This document shows positions 1-11,233 of a stretch of 64,000 nt of DNA, one piece after another. Origin of the DNA: Pyrus communis (Eukaryota > Streptophyta > Magnoliopsida > Rosales > Rosaceae); contig NC_084819.1 of the NCBI RefSeq assembly GCF_963583255.1, forward strand, positions 9,070,001-9,134,000, written 5' to 3'. Position 1 is the stretch's first letter; every line of letters starts with the position of its first letter. The notes beneath the pieces are model-generated. The model ran no database searches, was not told where the DNA came from, and saw only the letters and a program-made list of their open reading frames with translations. The position numbers and the translations under genes were made by a program.

Positions 1-857
1 ACAATGTATGCACCACTACGGTCAACCTTGGTTGGATCTTTTCCAGAGAAAGCACCACCACCATGAGCACCCCAACCACCATAGGTGTCTATAATTATCT
101 TCCGGCCAGTGAGCCCAGCATCTCCATGGGGTCCTCCAATGACGAATCGACCTGAAGGGTTCAAGTGGTAGATAGTTTTGTCATCAATGAATTGAGCTGG
201 GACGACAGGTTTGATCACATGTTCCTTCAAATCAGCAGCAATCTGCTCATTTGTGACAGTCTCATCATGTTGGGTTGAGATGAGGATGGTGTGCACCCGA
301 ATAGGGACCATGGCCCCGTTCTCGTTCTGGTACTCAACAGTCACTTGGGTCTTACCATCGGGCCTCAGCCATGGGACCGTCTTATTCTTTCTGACCTCCG
401 TAAGCTTGGCACCAATCTTGGTAGCAAGGACATGGGTGAGTGGCATGAACTCAGGTGTCTCATCAGTGGCATAACCAAACATGTGGCCTTGGTCGCCAGC
501 TCCAATTTCCTCGGGCTTCTTGGTAAGGTGACCATGAACTCCCTCTGCAATTTCTGGGCTTTGTTTCTCAATGTTGACGAGGACTTTGCAGTTGTCAGCA
601 TCAAGGCCTACATCAGCTGATGTAAACCCAATTCCTCTGCAAGTGTCTCGGACTATTTTCTCGTAATCTACTTTCGCTTTTGTTGTGATCTCACCGAAGA
701 CCATGACCATGTTGGTTTTCGTACATGTCTCGCATGCAACTTTGCTCTCCGGGTCTCGTTCCAAGCAAGCATCGAGAACGGCATCTGAGACTTGGTCGCA
801 AAGCTTGTCGGGATGTCCCTCGTTGACAGATTCGGAGGTGAAGAGGAACGTTTCCAT
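1..857 (-). CDS. SAMS: S-adenosylmethionine synthetase, 5' part (cut by window edge)
   Basis: The enzyme (methionine adenosyltransferase) joins methionine and ATP to make S-adenosylmethionine, the methyl donor and ethylene/polyamine precursor, in the cytosol. The ATG is at 855-857 and reads [20 protein letters not shown], the standard plant N-terminus. About 285 codons are open to the window edge with no stop; the family is usually about 390 residues, so the C-terminal quarter lies outside. Visible family motifs are GHPDK near residue 14, [15 protein letters not shown] in the ATP-binding region, and [16 protein letters not shown] near the cut end. The CDS has no intron here, as in most plant SAMS genes. 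The gene is read leftward, with its intron-containing leader and promoter just upstream. It is the only intact-looking host gene in the window. Which paralogue it is cannot be decided. Confidence 0.97.
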   Translation of the reverse strand, partial: METFLFTSESVNEGHPDKLCDQVSDAVLDACLERDPESKVACETCTKTNMVMVFGEITTKAKVDYEKIVRDTCRGIGFTSADVGLDADNCKVLVNIEKQSPEIAEGVHGHLTKKPEEIGAGDQGHMFGYATDETPEFMPLTHVLATKIGAKLTEVRKNKTVPWLRPDGKTQVTVEYQNENGAMVPIRVHTILISTQHDETVTNEQIAADLKEHVIKPVVPAQFIDDKTIYHLNPSGRFVIGGPHGDAGLTGRKIIIDTYGGWGAHGGGAFSGKDPTKVDRSGAYI

Positions 858-864
858 CTCTAGA

Positions 865-1483
865 CTGAGAAAAACCAAAAATAATACGAATCACTTCTCT
901 ATTTCGACAAGAAAACTGAAATCTCAAGAAAAAAATATACAAGCCTGTGAAATATGAAAGCATGCATAAAATGTCACATGCTATGCCAAATCTAAACAAT
1001 TCCCACCTTCCCTACCGATGAAATCCGAATTTCGATTACAAAAATCTAGACAACGATGAACAAGAATTAGCTACAGATATCGGCAAACCAATACACATTT
1101 TTACCACAATTCTAGATCTAATTAAACACCACAATTCTTCAAGAGATCCAACGATGAAATTCAGACCATACAATTACAAAACCATAAACACCTAATCCTC
1201 AAATTATTAATCATATAGCTATATGATCTGATTATTTATGATTTACGTAAATGAACATCGTTGTGTCGTTGATATAGGATCTGCAACAAAATGTTAAAAT
1301 ATGTTTATTACAGTTAATTGTCCTAAATTTAAATGTTACAAAAAATCCCTCAAATGTAATGAAGGAATTGGATCCAAAGAAACAAATGACATGCAAATCA
1401 AAAACCAAAAATCGATCGGTCCTACATTGTTCGAAGCAATTACGAAATATTGGATTGAGATCGAAAGTAGAACATGAACGAAC
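865..1483 (-). other. Leader (5'UTR) intron of the SAM synthetase gene
   Basis: On the minus strand a pyrimidine-rich acceptor ending TTTTTCTCAG lies seven bases before the ATG. A candidate donor, ACAGAG|GTTCGTTC, lies at 1482-1484, just after a CT-rich leader. Plant SAM synthetase genes commonly have one intron directly before the start codon, which supports this reading. The intron is AT-rich and about 620 bases long; I see no other gene in it. The acceptor is convincing, while the donor is the best of several GT sites. Confidence 0.6.
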
Positions 1484-1570
1484 CTCTGTGTGTGCGAGCG
1501 AGAGAGGAGAAGGAAGGATAAGAGAGACGCGAAAAAAATGAAAGAGAGGGATGCGGAGATTGGAGAGTTG

Positions 1571-1582
1571 TATTTATATATA
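1571..1582 (-). promoter_or_regulatory. TATA box of the SAM synthetase gene
   Basis: The minus strand reads TATATATAAATA. It is followed 25-40 bases downstream by a CT-rich leader that runs to the proposed donor near 1484, the expected distance for a transcription start near 1545. A CCAAT pentamer is present at 1678-1682 (plus strand), about 100 bases upstream; CCAAT boxes work in either orientation, but a single pentamer is weak evidence. Confidence 0.7.
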
Positions 1583-1589
1583 GGAAGCA

Positions 1590-2053
1590 AAGTTACGTCT
1601 GACTCGTTCTTTCTCTATCTAACATTTGGCTTTGGTCGTACTGGGTCCTACTTAGTTGCCATGTGGACTTTCACTAGCCAATCAGAACTTGCCAACTCGG
1701 CATGTATATAGTTGTGGGACAAGTTTAGTTTACCCATGCAGTATGAAGGTTTGTAAACGGATCGGATTGCATGTATATAGTTGTGGGGAATTAGTTCAAC
1801 ACATTGAATCCTAAACCCTAATTCGACCACTGTTCTTTCTTGTAAATAATTTTGTTTTTACAAATGATAACATTAGTAGGTTAAATTATTAACATTGTCA
1901 CTTTGGCATTCCTATTTGATGCAAGTCATGTTTGAGCCGCCTCATAAGTTGTGTAGAAGATGAATTAGCATTATGAATGGGAAGAGGAGGGAGATAAGGG
2001 GGGTGGGGGGGGGGGGGGGGGGGTGATGTGGGAGTCCACATTTGATTAGCTTA
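1590..2053. other. Upstream region of SAMS: short direct repeat and G-run
   Basis: No gene is visible. A direct repeat of about 19 bases (GCATGTATATAGTTGTGGG) occurs at 1700-1718 and 1769-1787. A G-run, six G, one T, then nineteen G, spans 1998-2023; its length is likely unstable or poorly assembled. This stretch is the proximal promoter of the SAM synthetase gene, bounded by the solo LTR that starts at 2059. Confidence 0.6.
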
Positions 2054-2058
2054 TTTAG

Positions 2059-3889
2059 TGATGTGATAGAAACTAACACACAAATTAAACCCTTTTTATG
2101 TAGTTGTAGTATGTGAAAGTAGGGATCGTTCTAGGCCGGGGATTAGAAAGGCTGCTAATCTACTCAAATTAGACTCAATTACACTTAACTAGACTCAAAA
2201 ACAGAAAACTAGACTCTAATGACTTAAAACAAGCTAAACTGACCTAACACAAAACTAAGTTAAATTGACTCAAAACATGAACTAGAGAGTGATTTGAACG
2301 AAAATCTAGCTTAACTTGACTCAAAACACTAAAAAGAAACTAGTTTGAACATATTCTAACTAAAAGACACGAAATATAAAGGGGGAAGTGGTTTTGACGA
2401 AATTAAAGTAAAAACAAACAGATCTAAAGACTCTAAACAACTTTGGACGAAATTGAGTGTTTAAATGGGTGAATGGTTAGCTAGAGGGTTCTTCTCCACA
2501 CATGACACATATGCATACAAACCGTTTCCAGTTATTATTCCTATAAACCATGAATGACAACGCCCAAAGTTAACCGTGAACTGCACAAATTAACTCTCAG
2601 ATTTTCCTAATTTCATTGAATTGGATGGATAACGCATCGGCAACCAAATTATTCTTCAATAGTTCCCTACATGAACAACATAATAGAGATACAATCAAAG
2701 ATCGTTAAGCTTTGTGAAAATCATAAGCATTGACATGACATTCATAACTATGAACTGCATGATACTCCTGCCATGGATTTACTTAACATGATTGTGACTA
2801 GCAACCTCCACTACTTATAAATATAAGTTCATAACGCTTAGGTGAAATTCCCTTATATTTTAGCATCAAATTCATGCATGCAAACTAAGTATGCATCCTT
2901 AATCAACATACAAGAATAAGTTATCAATCAAACAGATAAGTAAATCACAATCATGTTTTACGAAACAATAACTGGAGGAAATCAATTCATATCACATATA
3001 TGTTCATGGCTTTGAATCCACCTCTAGCTAAAATGAGTTTAGTTCCTCATGTTTGCACTTAAACAAAGATAACTTAAATTAAACATTGAAAGCAAAAGAT
3101 AGAATACACCTAAGAATGTTCCAGCAATCCAAGCTTGAATGGCAAGGCACGGCTCCAAGGGTCTCCTCTCCTTTCTCCTTGCAAAGCTGCGGCACTAGAT
3201 GGATTTGTGTGTATGATGGATGTGTGGTGCGAATTGTGATGAGAGATGGGTCATGAATGAAGGTTGCAGCATTATGTATTTATAGGGAGAAGGGAGGGCA
3301 CGGCAAAGGCTAAAAAGGAGGGGAATTAGGACTCCAAATCAACAAAGAACAAGGACACTCTCAATCAGATTCTCCAATGGTCCTTGCGGCAGAAAACATG
3401 ACTTCTAGAAGGGTTACATGCGGCATACTTTTAGGGATAGGGATAGGGTTTCTACAAACCTGATATTTAGGTATCCTAATGTCATTTAGATGTCCTCCTT
3501 GTAGCTAGATTAAGGTAGCAAAATATTAGGATAGGATAAGATAAGATAAGGTTAGATAAGGTTTGGATAAGATAAGGTAATTTGGATAATGTTTCCTTCT
3601 TCTTAGCTGATTCCTTATTTTCCAAGTATTGAATCAATTCTTCCAGATGTTAAGCACATTCCTAGCCTCCTTTGGTCTTCAAAAACGTCCATCCACCTTT
3701 CTCCATGCATGTGTTATCCATTCCAAGCCCAAAACTGCTCTAAAATGCTCCAAATTGCACTTTCTTGCCAACTTTGTCATTTGGATCTACAAACACACGA
3801 AAATAGCTTAAAACATTATAACAAATAGAAAATAATTGAGTAAATGCAAGGAAATAAGCTAACTAAGTAGCATAAATATGCTCATATCA
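2059..3889 (-). mobile_element. Solo LTR of the gag-only gypsy family, diverged copy
   Basis: It starts TGATGTGATAG and soon reads ACACAAATTAAACCC. It ends in AAATATGCTCATATCA. These ends match the LTRs at 52925-55583 and 60585-63242. The five-base target duplication TTTAG is perfect (2054-2058 and 3890-3894), which fixes both ends and shows that the whole element was reduced to one LTR by recombination. At 1,831 bases it is shorter and more diverged than the 2.66-kb copies. GATAAG-rich tandem sequence lies at about 3528-3590. No coding sequence is seen. It sits about 480 bases upstream of the SAMS TATA box. Confidence 0.9.
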
Positions 3890-3982
3890 TTTAGGCAATT
3901 AGTTACTAAGGCGATTATAAGTAGTTTGTCTATAACTATTAGATGTAGATCACAGTCATGGACAGAGGGAGGTAAGGCCTTT

Positions 3983-4013
3983 GGGGGGGCCTTTGGGGGG
4001 GGGGGGGGGGAGG
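3983..4013. repeat. G-run (G7 then G16)
   Basis: Seven G at 3983-3989, then CCTTT, then sixteen G at 3995-4010, followed by AGGG. Such runs can form quadruplex DNA and are also common sites of length error, so the exact count is uncertain. Confidence 0.7.
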
Positions 4014-4054
4014 GTACAATGCCCCCTCTCACTCTTTTTTTTGCATTCAAAATT

Positions 4055-4204
4055 AGGGAAAACTAACGAAAAGTCCAATAAAAACTTTAGTTTTAATGAA
4101 AAATGACAAATGAAGGTGTAGTGAATAGTACCAGGGAAAGGTAAAATGTGGTTAATTTTTCATTAAAAGTGAATAGTACCGGGAGTGTTTTGTTAAAACT
4201 CCCT
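4055..4204. mobile_element. MITE-like element, about 150 bp
   Basis: The left end AGGGAAAACTAACGAAAAG and the reverse complement of the right end, AGGGAGTTTTAACAAAAC, form imperfect terminal inverted repeats. The sequence GTGAATAGTACC occurs near both ends. It is flanked by AAAATT-like sequence on each side, but an exact target duplication is not clear. From memory, elements with GGGAGTTTTAACGAAAAG ends are abundant in apple-family genomes. There is no coding capacity. The superfamily is not assigned. Confidence 0.6.
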
Positions 4205-4586
4205 AAAAATTATTCTATTAATCATATTAAAATAGTGAAAAATCCTCTTTTAGTTTTTAAATGCCCCTCCTTCCTTTTTTCCCCCTTCACGCACTAATGT
4301 CTAAACCTTGTTGAGTTGCATGTATTTGGTTAATTAATACGAATGAGTATTAGACTGTCAATACAACAATTAAAGACAATTAGACAATAGAGTAATAAAA
4401 TTAGGCATGTTGTAACTAATTTTTTCAACATTTGTGAAAAAAACTAGCTTTATTTGTCCAAAAAAGGAGTTTAAATTTTTTAAGGTGGGCTCTTAGTTAA
4501 ATTTCTGGCTTTGTCCTTATTTGATAGCCCTAATCGGATCTAATGATGATGATATATTGCTATATATTCGGGAATATGATAAATTA

Positions 4587-7095
4587 TGTGACAACTCGTC
4601 CCTAATTTTACGATAATATAAATTTGAAAAGTGTGAATTGATGAAAATGTTCCTAGAGGCAAAGATTTTCACTTCCGTTGACCATTGTTTAGAGAGACAG
4701 ATGACTCATTCTTTTAGTATATTTGTGTAGTACTTGTTGATACGAGCACACGAGCATAAACGGAACGTAATTTGGAGCTATAACAAATGAGTTACTAACG
4801 TTTAAAGTCGGGGGCATTCTAGTAAATTTAACCTTCACTCCAAAAGGCTCCAGATTTTCTGGAGCAGTGTGATGTGCCACATGTGTGGTTGGGATGAAAG
4901 GAAAGAAGAGAAATGAGAGAGATGGATGGTTGGGATGAAAGGGAGATGAGAGAAAATAAGGGATTGGGGGGCTGCCCAATCAGAAACAAGAGAAGGGAGG
5001 GGAAATGAGAGAAAAAGAAGAAGAAGAGGGAATTGGATCCCTTTGGCTTTCCTCAACCTCCCATCACTACTAAACCTCATCATAACATCCCATCATCTCA
5101 TTCTAGCCAAAATGGACAAGAATTGGTTACGATTTCACGAAGTTTGAACCCGTGGGTGCCGCAGAAACCCTTGCCTAAGATCCAACAATTCTGAAATGAT
5201 TTCATTCAATTACCACCACCAAAACACTCCTCTAGAGGTCAGGAAGAAAGGCCAAAGAGGTTTGAGTTCGGCGGATCAAAGCTACCTATTTCTAGGGTTT
5301 CGGCGAGTTCGAGTGAAATTATGGATTTTTCCGGCTAAATTGGACTTGTCCATAAGTATAAAACTTGCTCTACTCATTGAGATCTTCATTTATGTGAAAT
5401 TTGGTAATTTTTGGAAATAGTTGATTTTTCCGGTGAGTCGGGGCGACCGGCAGCCACATACAGCAGCGCGTGGCGGCAAAGCGTGGGTTGAGACCCCACC
5501 TGACCATCCAAGGCTAATTTTATGCCTCGATTCCATAATTGACATCCATTTAGTGAAATCCTAATGTTTTAATATAGTTTCATAGTGGACCGCTTAGTTG
5601 GCCACTACTTGGTTATTATATGAATGGACGATCCGACTGTTGGATTGGTACCCAACTTTAATACGTGATAGTACGTAACATTTGTGGATATTAGGAACTT
5701 ATGGATCGAGAATCTGACGTACGGATCTTCCCTAATTGAATTTCTAAAGTTTGTAAAATCCAACGTTGACCGCCACTTGAATTTACGATTGGCGGAGATC
5801 CAACCGTTGGATCGTAAAGAAGTTTTAGTATGTTGTTCTAGAAGTATAGTGTGGACTTTGGGAAGTTACAGATTGGAAATCCATTGGCGAATATTCCAGA
5901 TCGACTTGTGTAGGGTTGTGGACCTCACCTTTGATAAAGACTTGACTTTTGGACAATATGCTACGAATTGTTCTTTAATATTAAAATCAGTATTACTAGA
6001 GACTATGTAGGGCTTAGTGGGCCTATATCGATTAGTGAGTTATCCGAGATAATATATACATTGGTTGACTTTTAGGGTTAACTGTTGACTTTTTGTAAAA
6101 TTTGACGGGGACCCTTCTTAGCGTATTTCGACGCGCTGATTCCGAATCCGCCATCTGTTTTCCTAAATTCGACCATTTTAGGATAGTTCCTTTATTAGCC
6201 GTACTTTGTACGAATATATTTACCTAAATGATTTTGTTTCTAGGTGAAATGCATTGCAAAGACTCTCGATGCTACAAGGCGAGTTCGACTCAGCGACATG
6301 ATATGTGAGTGAGTCTTTTCTTTATATATATATATATAAGTTAGTGTCCATATATACAAGCATTAATAAAGTCTTTATGTGATTGCCATGATTAAATTAA
6401 TGTTTATAAGAAATACCTTATTGTTGGGAAATGATGAAATAATCCTATGGGATGCAGAGGTAAGCTTACTATAAGGAGATGCCGTGATTATATTTATGGT
6501 CATGAATAGTATGATATTGATTATATTTGTTGAATGGCTGTGGCATCACTATATTGATGTTATCTGCTCATCGTTTACTACACTGGTATTGGTACTCGTC
6601 TGGGTCAGGGCCAGTCTTTCACGTGTATGTGCACATCGCACCGTACGCTCACTTTGGATCCATTGTAGGTGCCAGTCTTGTCGTACAAGTTGCTATAGGC
6701 AACTCCGACTCGTATGTGCTGCGCATAACGCTAGTCTTCACGTGATTGTAGTACTAGAGCGTATATTATTGCACCCAGTCCTGTTCATGTCGGAATACCT
6801 CTGCATGAACTCGTGTGTCAGCATGTGTCGATGAGCACCTGATATGATATGTTGCTTATGTGAGATTTTGTGATCGTCATGCCCTTATTTACGAGATATT
6901 GTGCCATAATGAATTCTTGAGATTTTCCAAGCTACGGTAAGTATTTTCTTAATATACGTAGTATGTATATTTAGGAAACTATATTGGTTTTACAGCGAGG
7001 GGTTATTATGGTTTCGAAAAGGATTTTTACAAAGATTTGTTTCTAGGCCCACTCACCCCTATTTTTCACCCCTTCAAGTTTTATTGCTGAGCTTA
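4587..7095 (+). mobile_element. Tekay-like solo LTR, left part (split by PIF/Harbinger)
   Basis: It starts TGTGACAACTCGTCCC, close to the LTR end TGTGACATCCCGTCCC of the Tekay element at 9795-21310 (read on minus). It shares further internal blocks with that LTR, for example CTTCACGTGAT followed by GTACTAGAGCGTATAT at about 6733-6768. Its 3' part resumes at 23044 after the transposon. Outer target duplications AATTA at 4582-4586 and 23316-23320 agree exactly. The joined LTR would be about 2.78 kb. ORFs in it are short and unsupported. It is clearly older than the nested Tekay copy, because only blocks are alignable by eye. Confidence 0.87.
6680..6709 (+). other. 30-nt two-stem hairpin in the old Tekay-like LTR
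   Basis: Outer stem GTCG/CGAC encloses TACAA, then inner stem GTTGC/GCAAC with loop TATAG, then TC. Spacing 4-5-5-5-5-2-4 is identical to the three hairpins in the younger Tekay LTR, while the inner stem bases differ and still pair. It lies in the sense orientation of this LTR. Confidence 0.7.
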
Positions 7096-7299
7096 GAGCA
7101 ACTTCAGCGTTGGAGCCCTCACCCCAGGCTATGCACTATTCAATCCACCTTATGAACAATAACTGCCCTTAATGAACAGTAATAGCCCTGGCAATAGCAT
7201 TTGCATCTCCACCGTTACACTTCAATAGCCCTGACAATAGGCAATAAAATATTAGTATTTTTTTATTTATAAAATAATTCAAAATAATTTTAATTGTAA

Positions 7300-7735
7300 T
7301 ATCGGATAAGATTTTTAATCATTCTCGTTGCGCCACGTGTCATTATCCGAAGTATTATTAAATAATACAAAATAATTTTATTTGTAATTTCGGATAAGAT
7401 TTTTAATCGTTGTCGTTACGCCACTTGTCATAAAATCCGAAAAGACAATTATTGGGGATGGATTTCCGATAAATTTTTTAATCGTACTCGTTATGCCACG
7501 TGTCATTATCCGAAAATATAATTATTGGTGATGGATTTCTGATAAGATTATTAACCAATCACGTCGCACCACGTGTCATAATCTGTTCACAATCTTTGAG
7601 GATAGATTTCCATCAGATTTTTAACGAATGACGGCATGCCACATGTCATAATCTGTTTACAATCTTTGAGGATAGATTTCCATCAAATTTTTAACGAATG
7701 ACGGCATGCCACGTGGCATTATGTACAACCTAATC
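7300..7735 (+). repeat. Subterminal GCCACGTGTCAT repeats, left arm of PIF element
   Basis: A unit of about 60-100 bases recurs about six times: GATAAGATTTTTAATC-like sequence followed by GCCACGTGTCATTATCCGA-like sequence. CACGTG cores lie at 7334-7339, 7498-7503, 7570-7575 and 7710-7715, with CACTTG (about 7422) and CACATG (7640-7645) variants. The same core appears in the right arm at 22540-22545 and 22734-22739. Repeated subterminal motifs in DNA transposons often bind transposase; CACGTG is also the plant G-box bound by bZIP and bHLH factors. Confidence 0.75.
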
Positions 7736-7881
7736 CTTTCTAAATCCTCCATATAATCCACCATCAATCCTCACAAATCTCACACCAATTTTCTCAAGAT
7801 CTCTATCATTATTCATAGTTTTTGCTTCCTTCTTCACAAAAAATCTGTATCATTATTCATAGTTTCTGCTTTTTTCTTACA

Positions 7882-9290
7882 ATGTCTTCTTCTTCCTCAA
7901 GGATGATGTGGGAACTCGATCAGGAAGAGGAAGAATTGTTTAACCAATCAGAAGCAATGTTCAATCACCAGGGGCAAAAAATGAGAGGGAAGAGGATGAG
8001 GAGTGTAGAAGGAGAGATGACGAAGTAAGAATAGGCAGAGCCTCACATTCCCGTCGAGTCATCCAAGCTATGGCTCAGATCTGCAGGCCTAGCCGTTCCG
8101 GAAACCTTGATAGAAGCAGGCAACGACGAGGTATGGAACTCTTGGATGATTATTTTGTTCCTAATAGTGCATTCCTTGATATGTACTTTAGACGTCGTTT
8201 TAGAATGGAACGACATTTGTTCAACAAAATCATGATTGCTGTTTGCAACCATGATTCTTACTTTGTGCAAAAGAAGGATGCTTTTGGTGCTATGGGTCTA
8301 CTGCCTGAGCAAAAAATTACTGCTGCCTTGCGAATGCTTACATATGGAGCATCTGCAGACCAAGCGGATGAGATAACGAGGATGGGGAAATCAACCATTC
8401 TTGAGTCCCTGATGAGGTTTTGCGGAGCAATCGAATCTATCTACACCGTTGAGTACCTCCACAAACCTATAAACATGGACTTGGAACGGCTGTTTAAGAA
8501 GGCCGAGATGCGTGGTTTTCCTGGGATGATTGGAAGCATTGATTGTATGCACTGGCAATGGAAAAACTGTCCAAGTGCATGGCAATGCGCTTATGGGGAC
8601 AGAATAGGAGCAAAAAGTATCATTCTGGAGGCGGTGGCATCTTTTGATACATGGATTTGGCACGCCTTTTTCGGGGTCCCGGGAGCTCAAAATGACATCA
8701 ATGTCCTTGCCCAATCCCCAGTGTTCAACGATGTCCTGCAAGGAAAGGCACCAAAAGTCACGTATGAGGTCAACGGACGTATGTACGACGGGCCATACTA
8801 CCTAGCTGACGACATTTACCCGCGATGGTCAACATTTGTCAAAACAGTGCCATGTCCGCGAAGTGCAAGGGAAAAACACTTTGCAAGCTATCAAAAGGGG
8901 TGCAGGAAGGATGTGGAGTGTTGTTTCGGTATCCTCCAAGCTTGCTAGGCGATCGTCAGGGGTGCTGCCAGATTGTTTGATGTAGAGTCGCTTCGATCCA
9001 TCATGCTGACGTGCATCATTGTTCACAACATGATTGTGGAAGATGAGTACGATTATGAAGCCGTTGATGAATATGAGCCAGACACGATGAACAATTCAAG
9101 AACATGTATATATTGTGCTCATGATGCCATCGATGAGCCCGTGCAACATGAGCCATTACAAAGGGATGGACGTTACAATGAAAGGCTCATTCAACGATAT
9201 ACTGCATTTCAAATGCTAGACATGCACAATGCCCGACAAATTGACTTGATAGAGCACCAGTGGGCATTGAAACAAGCTGAAGATAATTAA
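7882..9290 (+). pseudogene. PIF/Harbinger transposase (HARBI1-like DDE nuclease), broken
   Basis: The product would cut and paste the surrounding transposon. The ATG at 7882 starts an acidic N-terminus (MSSSSSRMMWELDQEEEEL). A frameshift at about 7970-8000 moves it out of the frame used from 8070 on. The main frame shows the DDE_4-type catalytic region: MIGSIDCMHWQWKNCP with the first Asp, GAQNDINVLAQSP with the second Asp, and RKDVECCFGILQ with the Glu. An in-frame TAG at 8946-8948 then interrupts, and the frame stays open to 9290 (RSIMLTCIIVHNMIVED, typical of the family C-terminus). Total length of about 430-470 residues is normal. One frameshift plus one stop means this copy is dead. It converges with the partner ORF ending at 9590. 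Confidence 0.92.
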
Positions 9291-9589
9291 GTTCATTTAG
9301 TGTGTTTTTTTAATTTGGTATGTTTATGTTATTTTATTTGGTGTGTTTTATTATTTGGTATGTTTATGTAATTTTTTTAGTGAGTTTTTTATTATTCCGT
9401 ATGCTTATGTAATTTTATTTGGTGTGTTTTTGTCATTTCAATAAATATTCTCTTAGTATAAATAACTTACCAAATTAATTTGAATAAATATTCAATAAAT
9501 TGGAAACAACATAAATAATACAAACAATAAATAATAAATTACAACCCAAAGTGATTGGAAAATTATGGGCTCCGATTACAAAAAGTACT
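9291..9589. other. AT-rich spacer between the two converging PIF genes
   Basis: T-rich then A-rich sequence with short repeats (TTTGGTGTGTTTT and similar). It probably supplies the 3' ends of both transposon transcripts. No ORF or RNA gene is seen. Confidence 0.6.
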
Positions 9590-9794
9590 CTATTCATCAT
9601 CACTTAACCAATTTGTGGTGCTAGGATGATCTTCTCTTGTGGTGCTAGGACCATCTTGGCTTGCTATCGCTTCTCTTGCACGCCTCCTTCGCACCACGTC
9701 CGCTTTCTCTGACTTCCAAAAAAATTTAGAATTTGGAGACTTCCCTTCTAAAGGCGTGTTCATAATCTCACGATCTCGTTGAGCCCGTCTTTCT
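9590..9794 (-). pseudogene. PIF-element Myb-like/NAM-associated protein, C-terminal end
   Basis: This is the last part of the partner protein that starts at 22283. It reads RAQRDREIMNTPLEGKSPNS and continues to a basic stretch (RRRRAREAIASQDG), ending at TAG 9590-9592. It is separated from the rest by the Tekay element, whose TTTCT duplication (9790-9794, 21311-21315) falls inside the codons. Counting the duplication once, the reading frame runs straight across the junction. Residues before 9795 in the same frame belong to the LTR and are not part of this gene. Confidence 0.85.
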
Positions 9795-10333
9795 TGACAC
9801 ACCCCGACCGAGATCGGAGCGTGCTGGCCGTCACACAAAGGTGACGTAGCCATGTGCACGTGCGGAAGCTAATAGAGTAGTAATATAAAAGGACGAATAA
9901 TTCAAAACTAGCATACAAGGTACTAATATAAGTGCTAGTAAGTGATACAAATCCAGAGCAGGTCTATAGCAGCCCAATAAAAACGATAACAGTAGTACGC
10001 CCGAAGGCGACCCTACAATGGGGAGTGTCTGTCAGAACGCCGGAAAGCCCTCAAAGGAAACCACCGCAACGGCTAAGCAACTAGAACCTGGAGGGGCGCA
10101 AAACAAAAGCGTGAGTGGGCAAAAACAAATCTTTCTAAAACCATTTAGCAAAATACAATCTAACCCCTCGCCGTAAAACCTGTATACTTCCCAGAAAATA
10201 AACATATGTACATATGTATAAACATGCACAACATGCTCAAGGATATGCCAATCATGCTCAAGATATGCCATGCCAAAGCCTCAATATGAATGTAAGTGCC
10301 CAGGTATAAATCATATCAACATCATGACATCTG

Positions 10334-10556
10334 GCAGCCGGAGTCACCTAACGTGACCTGTACGGCTGCATCTAGAGCTCAAATCTCAACTCTAAACTGA
10401 ACCTGCCCACGAGTCGGAACCACTCAAGGTGGTCTGTACGACAGGCCTGGGTGTAACATATATATATATACGCTCTAGTGCTACGATCACGTGAAGACTG
10501 TGCGACTAATCGCGGGTTACCTACGAGTCGGAACCACCTAATGTGGTCTGTACGAC
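10334..10556 (-). other. Three covarying 30-nt hairpins in the Tekay LTR
   Basis: Sites are 10334-10369, 10413-10442 and 10527-10556, read on minus, the element's sense strand. Each has an outer stem (GTCG/CGAC in two, GCAGCCG/CGGCTGC in the first), then TACAG, an inner five-base stem, a five-base loop, the closing stem and TC. Inner stems are GTCAC/GTGAC in the first and ACCAC/GTGGT in the other two. Loops differ. The other LTR repeats them at 19625-19660, 19704-19733 and 19818-19847. A fourth type is in the older LTR at 6680-6709. Confidence 0.75.
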
Positions 10557-11233
10557 AGGCCTATGCACCTAACTTGGATCCAAGCTGAGCGTGTGGTGCG
10601 GGAGGTGAACATCACGTGAAGGACTGTGCCCTACTCTGGGCGGGAGCACTAACACCGGGGTGCAGGTTATGAGCTCTCTAGGCATCTCAAACCACTACTG
10701 AAACATAAACGTGAATGTCACTTACCTGGCACTTACCTGCGCGTCCACAGCACCCAATATGCATATGTATATGTATGCCACTAATAATGCATGCAATGAT
10801 GCGTAAACGATAATAATAAAGTGCATGGCATAATGTAAATAACCCTTTTTAATCAATTTCTGGGAATATAAATGTATATAGGTATATACGGAAAACAAAA
10901 GCCCACTCACTGGTATGTAGAAGGGTCGTAGCCCCCTTGTCTCGCGTGTGCACGCTCGTCCTCTGGGTACGTGTCACCTAGATGCGAAACAACTATAAAA
11001 ACGTTAACTTTAAAGCACATAACCCGTTTCTCGTAATAACTTCTCATACATTGCTCAAAATGGACAAATGAATATACCCACGTGCTCTACACAACCTCAG
11101 GATCACAACCATATTTTTAAAATAATTTTTGGACCCCACACGCGCCCCCACGCGCCAGCACAGGCACGGACCTACGCGCCCCCCACGCGCGGCCACGTGC
11201 CAGGCACACTGACGGTGTCAACAGACGCCGTCA

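Noticed and set aside
5196..6010. Possible small genes in the 5.2-6.0 kb ORFs
   Set aside because: They fall inside the Tekay-like solo LTR fixed by matching ends and AATTA duplications; no recognisable product.
10032..10271. ORF of 79 codons, identical at 19323-19562
   Set aside because: Repeated only because it is in both LTRs; no start context or domain.
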